The translations under genes were made by a program, and so were the position numbers. The notes under the pieces were generated by a model that saw only the letters and a program-made list of their open reading frames with translations, did no database searches and was not told the origin of the DNA. Positions 1 through 6,218 of a stretch of DNA of 64,000 nt are shown here, piece after piece. The stretch is from an uncultured Blautia sp. (GTDB taxonomy: Bacteria; Bacillota; Clostridia; Lachnospirales; Lachnospiraceae), in assembly GCA_946557785.1 (NCBI GenBank), contig CAMNTH010000013.1, positions 1 to 64,000 of the forward strand. Reading direction: 5' to 3'. Position 1 is the stretch's first letter; the number at the start of each line of letters is the position of its first letter.

Positions 1-52
1 GAGCGCCGCCCTGTCACGGCGGAGGTCGAGAGTTCGAGTCTCTTCTGGGTCG
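1..52 (+). tRNA. tRNA-Asp (GTC), 5' end cut off by the window
   Basis: The 3' part of a tRNA is visible: an anticodon stem GCCGCC/GGCGG around loop bases that hold anticodon GTC, a T arm with TTCGAGT, and the 3' acceptor strand CTGGGTC plus discriminator G at 52. The D arm and 5' acceptor strand lie before base 1. It is the first member of an array with tRNA-Val and tRNA-Leu. CCA is not encoded. Confidence 0.9.
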
Positions 53-63
53 TTTTTCTATAT

Positions 64-136
64 GGGGTCTTAGCTCAGCTGGGAGAGCATCTGCCTTACA
101 AGCAGAGGGTCATAGGTTCGAGCCCTATAGGCCCCA
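64..136 (+). tRNA. tRNA-Val (TAC)
   Basis: A complete cloverleaf can be drawn. The acceptor strand GGGGTCT (64-70) pairs with AGGCCCC (129-135), the anticodon arm CTGCCTTACAAGCAG shows anticodon TAC, and the T loop is TTCGAGC. The discriminator is A136. It sits 11 nt after tRNA-Asp, so the array is probably one transcript. Confidence 0.96.
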
Positions 137-157
137 TTTAATTTAATAAAAATATAT

Positions 158-243
158 GCCGCAGTGGCGGAACTGGCAGACGCCCGGGACTTAAAATCCC
201 GTGGGTAGTGATACCCGTACCGGTTCGATTCCGGTCTGCGGCA
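158..243 (+). tRNA. tRNA-Leu (TAA)
   Basis: This class II tRNA of 86 nt has a long variable arm (GGGTAGTGATACCC). Acceptor strands GCCGCAG (158-164) and CTGCGGC (236-242) pair, and the anticodon arm GGGACTTAAAATCCC holds TAA. The 3' end is followed at once by a terminator. A protein gene on the opposite strand (626 downwards) is broken just beyond this tRNA, so its 3' end may mark an old integration site. Confidence 0.96.
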
Positions 244-247
244 CTGA

Positions 248-280
248 AAAACCCTTGAATTTCAAGGGTTTTATTTTTTT
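248..280. terminator. Intrinsic terminator of the tRNA array
   Basis: The stem AAAACCCTTG (248-257) pairs with CAAGGGTTTT (263-272) over a 5-nt loop, followed by seven T (274-280). The left side is A-rich, so the hairpin could also stop transcripts of the truncated gene arriving on the minus strand. Confidence 0.9.
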
Positions 281-642
281 GTGTTAAATACAACTCTTCT
301 TCTAATCCTATGTTTTCATATGTGTAAGTAATGACGTAAACAGCAGCGGGATTAGTTTCATCATATGGATTTCTGTCTTGCGTTTCTTCTACAGAATCAA
401 TTGTAACTTTAAATGCGTTTTCAACACCCCACGTTTCTTCAATTTTATACTCTTCCTGGTCGGTAGATGAAGGAATCTTGGCAAGGGCTTCTTCGAGTTG
501 CACTTGCAGATCAGCTACCTGAGCTTCAAACTCTGCAATACGGTCGTCTTTTTCATCAGCGTATACATAGACAGGAGCAATAACCGTTGATGCAGTAATT
601 AATAAGGCAATGATTTTCTTTTTCATAGATATAATCCTCCAT

Positions 643-987
643 TCATTCTTTTTTCATTTTGGCATATCCGATATAAGAAAGAATCATTTCAATGATTACA
701 AACATAAAATATATTGGGAATAATACCATAGCCACAGTATACAGTATAGCTCCGGCCAGAGCAAAGCCACGTTTTCTCATGAACAGTCCCAGCCCATTAA
801 AAATAACTGCTATGACTGTACAGATAAGATGCGGCATAACCAGGACGGTGGCAATTCCAGCACCTACTTGTTCAGCGGAATCTAAGCCAGCACCAGTTCC
901 AGACCAGTAGGATGCACTGTAAACTAGATACAGTACACCAATAATGAATGAGATTAATAGTAATTTGCTGAGTTTTTTCCTTTCCAT
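643..987 (-). CDS. Small four-helix membrane protein, function unknown
   Basis: The 114-residue protein starts with MERKK and has about four hydrophobic segments (near residues 8-25, 42-65, 70-85 and 88-106), ending in KMKKE, so it should be an integral membrane protein. A strong ribosome site (AAAGGAGGG, about 993-1001) precedes the ATG. It lies 16 nt before the truncated secreted-protein gene on the same strand. I do not recognise a family beyond general similarity to small membrane proteins encoded beside secreted DUF proteins in clostridia. Confidence 0.7.
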   Translation of the reverse strand: MERKKLSKLLLISFIIGVLYLVYSASYWSGTGAGLDSAEQVGAGIATVLVMPHLICTVIAVIFNGLGLFMRKRGFALAGAILYTVAMVLFPIYFMFVIIEMILSYIGYAKMKKE

Positions 988-1108
988 AAAAACCCTCCTT
1001 TGTATTTTATACTGATATTATACAGTATGAAAACGTAATAACCATTACCATAAAATGCGGTAGTAATTTCCATTGATATTATATCTCCAACAGCGTTACA
1101 ATAATCAC

Positions 1109-1319
1109 ATGAAAATTCTACTTGGCGAAATAATGTATAAAAACAATGTATAAAAACAATATATCAGTACGCCGATTATCTATCATTACTGGAATTTCCA
1201 AGTCTACAATAAGCAATATTGCAAATGGTACTTATTCACCGACCATGGATAACATGGAAAAGCTGGCAAAGGCACTGAAAATACGCATTTCCGACCTCTA
1301 TGAATCTTCATACAAATAA
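1109..1319 (+). pseudogene. XRE-family small DNA-binding protein, frame broken by a 13-bp duplication
   Basis: Starting at ATG 1109 the frame reads MKILLGEIMYKNNV and stops at 1151. The 13 bases ATGTATAAAAACA occur twice in tandem (1133-1145 and 1146-1158). Removing one copy gives a continuous 65-codon gene whose product has an XRE helix-turn-helix (LSIITGISKSTISNIANG) and the usual ending KALKIRISDLYES. As it stands, only a 57-residue product from the second copy's ATG (1146) is possible, and no clear ribosome site precedes that ATG. XRE proteins of this size are usually regulators of mobile elements or toxin-antitoxin loci. The call rests on the visible HTH and the exact repeat. Confidence 0.75.
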
Positions 1320-1321
1320 GT

Positions 1322-1337
1322 GTCCAGAATTCTGGAC
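1322..1337. repeat. 16-bp perfect palindrome
   Basis: GTCCAGAATTCTGGAC is perfectly self-complementary and begins two bases after the stop of the broken XRE gene. No T run follows, so a terminator is unlikely. An operator for the XRE protein is possible but unproven. Confidence 0.5.
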
Positions 1338-1459
1338 GATTCCTTCCGCTTTCGTGAGATTTATAATTTCAATCCGTATTAACTATATATCGATAAAACG
1401 GGATGAAATAAGAATATTTGTATTATAAAATATGATATAAATGTTGTAATATTATTTCA

Positions 1460-1471
1460 GAACAAACGTTC
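1460..1471. promoter_or_regulatory. LexA/DinR-like box
   Basis: GAACAAACGTTC matches the core GAAC-N4-GTTC of the Gram-positive SOS box, with both outer bases deviating. It lies 26 bases before ATG 1498. Only the sequence match supports it. Confidence 0.35.
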
Positions 1472-1862
1472 AAGAAAGAGAATGGAGGGATTACATATGA
1501 AACAGGATGAAAAGTACATCAAAATGATTGTGAAACTAATAATGAGACACAAGTCAAAAGCCAGAGAGGTATATTGCCTACTCCTTGTTTTCTTCGAAAA
1601 GTTGTACAATTTTCTAATTTTTCATTGTCACTCGTGATGTGTGATATTATTACAAGTATATCGACAATTCTTACACAGCAACTCATTACTCTGCATAGAA
1701 CAGATGGATAAATCGTTTTTTTCAAGATATACACTACTAAATTTATAGATAATAGTCAGAAATACTAATATAAATTTATCGATAACTATTGTCATTTTAG
1801 AAAACGAAAATTCATTATTTTGTATATATTATACAAATTTTGTGACAAAAACAAGTATATTA

Positions 1863-1936
1863 TTGACAAAATTTTGAGCAAATGATAGTATAAACCACAA
1901 GAAATTCAAATATACTATTTACTTGTTATCGATACA
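1863..1936 (+). promoter_or_regulatory. Promoter and palindromic operator of the LacI-type regulator
   Basis: TTGACA (1863-1868) and TAGTAT (1886-1891) are 17 bases apart. Downstream, TGTTATCGATACA (1924-1936) is a near-perfect inverted repeat with a central CG, the usual form of a LacI-family operator. Related copies with the same TATCGATA core occur at 1777-1784 and 1388-1395. The last copy lies between the promoter and the ribosome site, where binding would block its own transcription. Confidence 0.55.
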
Positions 1937-1952
1937 AAAAGGGTCAATGATT

Positions 1953-2963
1953 ATGAATAAAATACAACAAATATCTCAACTGTCGGGAGTTTCTGTCCCA
2001 ACAGTATACAAGGTTTTCAGCAATACATATCCAACAAGCGAAAAAGCAAAAACTAAGGTTTTACAAGCTGCTAAGGAATTAAACTATACTCCGGAAAAAC
2101 TAAAAAAGAATAGGAGACCTGACATATCAAAATCTATCATTGGTATTGTTGTGGGTAGTGTTTTAAATTCATTTTTTAACCGTTTGATTTTTGGAATAAC
2201 AAAAGAATTTGAGCGTTATAACTATCACATTATTGTTCTCTATTGCAACGGCGATCCTATTAAGATGCAGAAAAATCTTGAGTTGCTTGGCAGTATATGC
2301 GTTAACGCCATTATTTTTGAACCAATGGAATCCTATCGTCTGGATATCATTGAGGAGCTTCGTAAAAGTGGAACCGTAATGCTGCAGCTATTTTCACAGG
2401 TTTATAAAAATATAGATGTATTACGTTTTAACGATGAATTAGGGACGTATATGGCTGTAAATAAATTAATTGAGTATGGTCACTTCTCAATAGCAATGTT
2501 CTATAAAAAGTGGGATCTATGCCCCGAACGTGAACCTGGCTATATACGGGCTTTTGAAGAAAACGGGCTTTCTGTAAACCGCGACTATATTTGCAGGATG
2601 GATTTCTCAGGCAATATTCGAAATCTCATAAAAGAAAAACTCATTCAACTAAAACCTACGGCCATTCTTTCGGTGAATGAAGCAATGTCAATAAATGTGA
2701 TTCAGACATTAAATGAAATGAATCTAAGAGTTCCGGAAGATATCAGCCTAATCATATATGATGATCTTCCATGGGTTTGTGCCTATGATTATACAGCAAT
2801 TTCCCATCCCTTCGACCAAATTTCATCTATGGCAAGTGAAATTGTACTGAACCGACTGCAAAACAAATATGCAGCAGATAATACCTCAACTATTCTAGAA
2901 ATAGACCCTATCCTTGTTTCAAGAGGATCTGCAACCATTGCCAGAGAACAATTAAAATATTAA
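1953..2963 (+). CDS. LacI-family transcriptional regulator
   Basis: An N-terminal helix-turn-helix of LacI type (residues 1-45: IQQISQLSGVSVPTVYKVF) is followed by a periplasmic-binding-protein-like sugar-sensing domain (from about 60: IIGIVVGSVLNSFF; later VPEDISLIIYDDLPW). The length of 336 residues is normal. I chose ATG 1953 because AAAAAGGG (1936-1943) is 9 bases upstream; ATG 1947 and TTG 1923 are in frame, but TTG 1923 would put the operator inside the gene. It is followed by an ABC importer, a GH116 enzyme and an oxidoreductase on the same strand, so it most likely represses that cluster and itself. Confidence 0.9.
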   Translation: MNKIQQISQLSGVSVPTVYKVFSNTYPTSEKAKTKVLQAAKELNYTPEKLKKNRRPDISKSIIGIVVGSVLNSFFNRLIFGITKEFERYNYHIIVLYCNGDPIKMQKNLELLGSICVNAIIFEPMESYRLDIIEELRKSGTVMLQLFSQVYKNIDVLRFNDELGTYMAVNKLIEYGHFSIAMFYKKWDLCPEREPGYIRAFEENGLSVNRDYICRMDFSGNIRNLIKEKLIQLKPTAILSVNEAMSINVIQTLNEMNLRVPEDISLIIYDDLPWVCAYDYTAISHPFDQISSMASEIVLNRLQNKYAADNTSTILEIDPILVSRGSATIAREQLKY

Positions 2964-3090
2964 TGTACTTGCCGTCTGACTGCGCAGAGACTACTTTACA
3001 TTTATATTATATTTTAACGTTTTACAATCATGAGAGTCTTCCAAGCAGGAAACTTTCATCAAATTACTTATACGAAAAGGAGACAATATT

Positions 3091-4398
3091 ATGATGAAAA
3101 AAGCATTAAAGATTTTGGGATGTATATCAGCTGCAATGGCTTTTGTAATGACTGGCACACCTGTTATGGCAGAAGATAGTTCGGAACAGATAACTATCAC
3201 ATTTTGGGAACATATTGCAGATGTTGAATATCAGGCTCCTCAAGTTTGGGATGTAGTGCAGACATATATGGAGCTGCATCCAAACGTAACGATTGAGATT
3301 AATGGTGCAGAAATTGAAGAACATTCAACGAGATTAAAACTTGCTGCACAATCAGATTCATTGCCTGACTTATTCTACAGTAGAACACCGGCGGCAAGAG
3401 ATATGATTAAAGAGGGTCTTATTGCTGATCTTACAGATGATCTTACCGCAGATGAAGATTTTGTAAATGGTTTTCTTAATGGAATGACCGATATCTTAAA
3501 TATCGATGGCAAAATCTATGGCATCCCTGCAGAAATCCAGGCAAATGGTATTTGGTACAACAAAGTTCTTTTTGATCAGTGCGGTCTTGAGATCCCAGAA
3601 ACTTATGATGAATTACTGAATTGCTGTAAAGTATTACGGAAAAATGGAATCACTCCAATGGCTCGCGGAACGAAAGACAGCTTTGCAGTGTGGTGCTTAA
3701 CAAATATGTTCTGCAGATTTGGCTTCTATGACCACATTGATAATATTCTTGCAGGCCAAGAAAAATGGAATAATGAAGACTTTATCAAGTTTTTTGAAAA
3801 ACTCGAAGAAATGACAGAGGCTGGTATGTGGCCTGACAACGTAACTTCTCTCGGGTACGCAGAGTCAAAAGAGCTCTTTGTAGCTGGAAATGCTGCAATG
3901 CTTGATTCTGGTGTATGGGATACAGGTACTTTTGATAGTTGTGAATTCAAAGATTCTATATACTTCAACTGGGGGCCAACATTTTCTGACGGTGTGGGAA
4001 ACCAAGAGATTTCTATGAAAGCAGCCTCCTTCCCTTACTGTGTTTCTGCGAAGGTTAAAGAAGAAGATCCAGAGAAATATGCCGTAATTATCGATTTCCT
4101 GAAATTCTATTATGGACAAGAAGGAACCAAGATCATTGTTGAAGACAATCAGTGTATTGCTATTACCAAATATGAAGTAGATATAGACGAAGAAGAGCAT
4201 CCCGTCTTTGCCCGCGTTCTTGAAAAAATTAACGATGAGTGGGAAAGCCCTGTATTTGCACCAAACATGTATCTTCCAGGCGACATTGAGCCAGCATATC
4301 ATGATGCTATCACAGGTGTACTAAATGGTGTATATACTGCAGAAGAAGCTTGCGATTATCTTGATAACCAGATGGTTGTGCTTGGTTTGCTAGATTAA
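3091..4398 (+). CDS. ABC sugar transporter, extracellular solute-binding protein (family 1)
   Basis: The 435-residue protein has a signal peptide cut after VMA (about residue 27) and then the typical start of a CUT1 sugar-binding protein (ITITFWEH), with the fold's markers YGIPAEIQANGIWYNKVLF and AGNAAMLDSGVWDTGTF. No lipobox cysteine is placed correctly, which is unusual for a Gram-positive binding protein. The ribosome site AAAGGAG (3076-3082) precedes the ATG. It supplies ligand to the permeases at 4489 and 5373. The ligand is unknown; GH116 in the same cluster suggests a beta-glucoside or related oligosaccharide. Confidence 0.9.
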   Translation: MMKKALKILGCISAAMAFVMTGTPVMAEDSSEQITITFWEHIADVEYQAPQVWDVVQTYMELHPNVTIEINGAEIEEHSTRLKLAAQSDSLPDLFYSRTPAARDMIKEGLIADLTDDLTADEDFVNGFLNGMTDILNIDGKIYGIPAEIQANGIWYNKVLFDQCGLEIPETYDELLNCCKVLRKNGITPMARGTKDSFAVWCLTNMFCRFGFYDHIDNILAGQEKWNNEDFIKFFEKLEEMTEAGMWPDNVTSLGYAESKELFVAGNAAMLDSGVWDTGTFDSCEFKDSIYFNWGPTFSDGVGNQEISMKAASFPYCVSAKVKEEDPEKYAVIIDFLKFYYGQEGTKIIVEDNQCIAITKYEVDIDEEEHPVFARVLEKINDEWESPVFAPNMYLPGDIEPAYHDAITGVLNGVYTAEEACDYLDNQMVVLGLLD

Positions 4399-4431
4399 TC
4401 TGCATGTAATTTTATTGTATATTTCCCCAAA

Positions 4432-4460
4432 AGGCAGGGGATTCGCATACTCCCCTGCCT
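4432..4460 (+). terminator. Hairpin between binding-protein and permease genes
   Basis: AGGCAGGGGA (4432-4441) pairs perfectly with TCCCCTGCCT (4451-4460) over a 9-nt loop. No T run follows, so it is probably an mRNA-stabilising or partial stop element that keeps binding-protein expression above permease expression. Confidence 0.6.
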
Positions 4461-4488
4461 GTACTTTCCCTATAAAGGAGGAATCTTG

Positions 4489-5376
4489 ATGCGATGGCTT
4501 AGCAAAACATCAAATAAAATAATCATGCTGCTGCCAACAATGGTTGTTTACCTTGTTTTTATTATAATGCCAGTATTCGTGACAATATATTACAGCCTTA
4601 CAAAGTTTACCGGTATTGGAGAAACAGTATTCATAGGTTTTAAGAATTATCAAAATCTTTTTAAGGATCCTGTTTTCTTTATGGCACTTAAGAACACCTG
4701 CATAGTTTTGGTAATGACCCTGCTGATTCTTCTTCCCCTCTCCTTTACGCTGGCAGTTCTGCTTGAACATAAGTTTAAGGGGAGCGAACTGATGAAGGGC
4801 ATGATATTTGCACCATATGTTATAACGCCCGTTATTGTTGGTGTTATCTGGATCTTTATACTCGACCCTCATATTGGCATATTAAACGCTATCCTACGGG
4901 CGCTTCATTTAGATGCACTGGCCCTTGAATGGATTGGCGGAATAAAGATGACCGCATATTCTGTATCAATCGTATATATCTGGCAGGTGCTTGGTTTTTA
5001 TACAACAATCTTTATTGCCGGTCTGAGGCAGATATCATCTGATATCCATGAGGCTAGCCAGATTGACGGAGCATCTAAACTACAGGATATCTTTTTTGTA
5101 ACAATACCTATGCTAAAAGAGACTATTACGATTGAGATCGTTTTAATTATTACTGGTGCGTTCAAGATATTTGAAACAGTACAACAGCTGACCAATGGTG
5201 GTCCAAGCCATACCTCTGAGGTACTTGTAACCTACATGTATTTTACGACCTTTACTTCTAACAGATATGGCTATGGGATGGCTGTAGCAACAATTGCTTT
5301 CCTTTTTTCTGCGCTCTGTTCTGTTCTTTACCTGAAAAATGCTAGTTCTCAAATGACGCAAGGAGATAGCCGATGA
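4489..5376 (+). CDS. ABC sugar transporter permease, MalF/UgpA type
   Basis: The 295-residue integral membrane protein has six hydrophobic segments and the cytoplasmic EAA loop (EASQIDGASKLQDIFF) that docks the ATPase. ATG 4489 is preceded by AAAGGAGG (4474-4481); a TTG three bases earlier is also possible. Its stop overlaps the start of the next permease by four bases (ATGA), a sign of translational coupling. No ATP-binding subunit is encoded in the cluster, so a shared MsmK-like ATPase elsewhere is expected. Confidence 0.93.
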   Translation: MRWLSKTSNKIIMLLPTMVVYLVFIIMPVFVTIYYSLTKFTGIGETVFIGFKNYQNLFKDPVFFMALKNTCIVLVMTLLILLPLSFTLAVLLEHKFKGSELMKGMIFAPYVITPVIVGVIWIFILDPHIGILNAILRALHLDALALEWIGGIKMTAYSVSIVYIWQVLGFYTTIFIAGLRQISSDIHEASQIDGASKLQDIFFVTIPMLKETITIEIVLIITGAFKIFETVQQLTNGGPSHTSEVLVTYMYFTTFTSNRYGYGMAVATIAFLFSALCSVLYLKNASSQMTQGDSR

Positions 5377-6200
5377 AAAATAAAACTTTTATTTCCAGAT
5401 TTTTTGTGATTGTGATCAGTTTCATTTCCATATATCCGTTTCTTTGGATGCTGCTACTCTCATTCAAAACTGATACCCAGATAATGAACGCCCCATTTTC
5501 ACTTCCCGAAATTTGGAATTTTGATAATTATAAAAGGGCATTAGGCGTACTGAAGCTTCCTGTTATGTATAAAAACACAATATTGCTTGTGGCTACTACA
5601 CAGGTTATAGGATTAACAATTACATTTCTTTCATCATACTGCCTTGCCAGAATGCAATTTAAAAGCGAAAAGCTTCAGAAGAACCTATATGTGTTTTTGC
5701 TGATTGGCTTAATCATACCATCGTATTTGCTTCTATTTCCTTTATATAGAATCATCGTTGCCTTAAATCTGCAGAACACCTATCTGTCACTGATCATGCC
5801 GCTAACTGGAATGGCTATTTCTTTCAATACGCTGATCTTTGTGGGATTCCTTAGAGATTTTCCTGCAGAAATTGAAGAAGCAGCCATTATGGATGGATGT
5901 AATTTGCGCAATCTCTGTACTAGAATCGTGATTCCAATTATGAAGCCAGCTTTTGCAACACTTATTGTATTTAATGTAATTTATGTATGGAATGAATACC
6001 CTTTATCTGCAACACTTATTAATGATTCAAAGAAAATGACCATTTCCATCGGTGCTTCATTATTTAAAGGATCATACGGAACAGATTACAGCGGAATGAT
6101 ATCCGCTGCTGTTCTAATCATTGTTCCGCAGCTGATCTTCTATATTCTGCTGCAAAAGAACATCATAGAAGGAATGACAGCAGGTGCCGTAAAGGGATAA
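5373..6200 (+). CDS. ABC sugar transporter permease, MalG type
   Basis: The 275-residue protein has six hydrophobic segments, the N-terminal YPFLWMLLLSFKT typical of CUT1 second permeases, the EAA loop (EEAAIMDGCNLRN) and the C-terminal signature GMTAGAVKG. The ATG overlaps the preceding stop codon and the ribosome site AAGGAG lies at 5359-5364. It forms the membrane channel with the upstream permease. Confidence 0.93.
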   Translation: MKNKTFISRFFVIVISFISIYPFLWMLLLSFKTDTQIMNAPFSLPEIWNFDNYKRALGVLKLPVMYKNTILLVATTQVIGLTITFLSSYCLARMQFKSEKLQKNLYVFLLIGLIIPSYLLLFPLYRIIVALNLQNTYLSLIMPLTGMAISFNTLIFVGFLRDFPAEIEEAAIMDGCNLRNLCTRIVIPIMKPAFATLIVFNVIYVWNEYPLSATLINDSKKMTISIGASLFKGSYGTDYSGMISAAVLIIVPQLIFYILLQKNIIEGMTAGAVKG

Positions 6201-6218
6201 GAACTGGAGGACTAATTA

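Larger units (their letters stand above)
138..626 (-). pseudogene. Truncated secreted coiled-coil protein running into tRNA-Leu
   Basis: The reading frame starts at 626 with a ribosome site (GGAGGATTATATCT before ATG). It codes a signal peptide ending in VYADE, a coiled coil at about residues 25-50, and the first half of a domain that resembles DUF5067/DUF4352 proteins (VYVITYTYENIG). From about base 290 downwards the frame only translates the tRNA terminator and the antisense of tRNA-Leu; the C-terminal residues such as AADRNRTG are the known artefact of reading through a tRNA-Leu. The native 3' half is therefore missing. The family assignment is tentative. It follows the membrane-protein gene at 643-987 on the same strand and was probably in its operon. 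Confidence 0.75.
1320..1952. other. Long AT-rich intergenic region with decayed sequence and operators
   Basis: No intact gene is visible in these 633 bases. The stretch holds a palindrome (1322-1337), three TATCGATA sites (1388, 1777, 1927), a LexA-like box (1460-1471) and the lacI-type promoter (1863-1891). A good ribosome site (GGAGGG, 1484-1489) precedes ATG 1498, which opens only 46 codons (MKQDEKYIKM...) before a stop. That start looks like the remnant of a lost gene. Confidence 0.5.

Noticed and set aside
1498..1638. 46-codon frame with a good ribosome site
   Set aside because: Only the start looks gene-like; the rest has no domain. Treated as a remnant, not a gene.
1519..1734. 71-codon minus-strand frame
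   Set aside because: It starts at a TTG/ATG without ribosome site in AT-rich spacer DNA and gives a Cys- and Ser-rich product of no known type.
3001..3050. Possible CcpA (cre) site before the first binding-protein gene
   Set aside because: TTTTAACGTTTTACA fits too few positions of the cre consensus.
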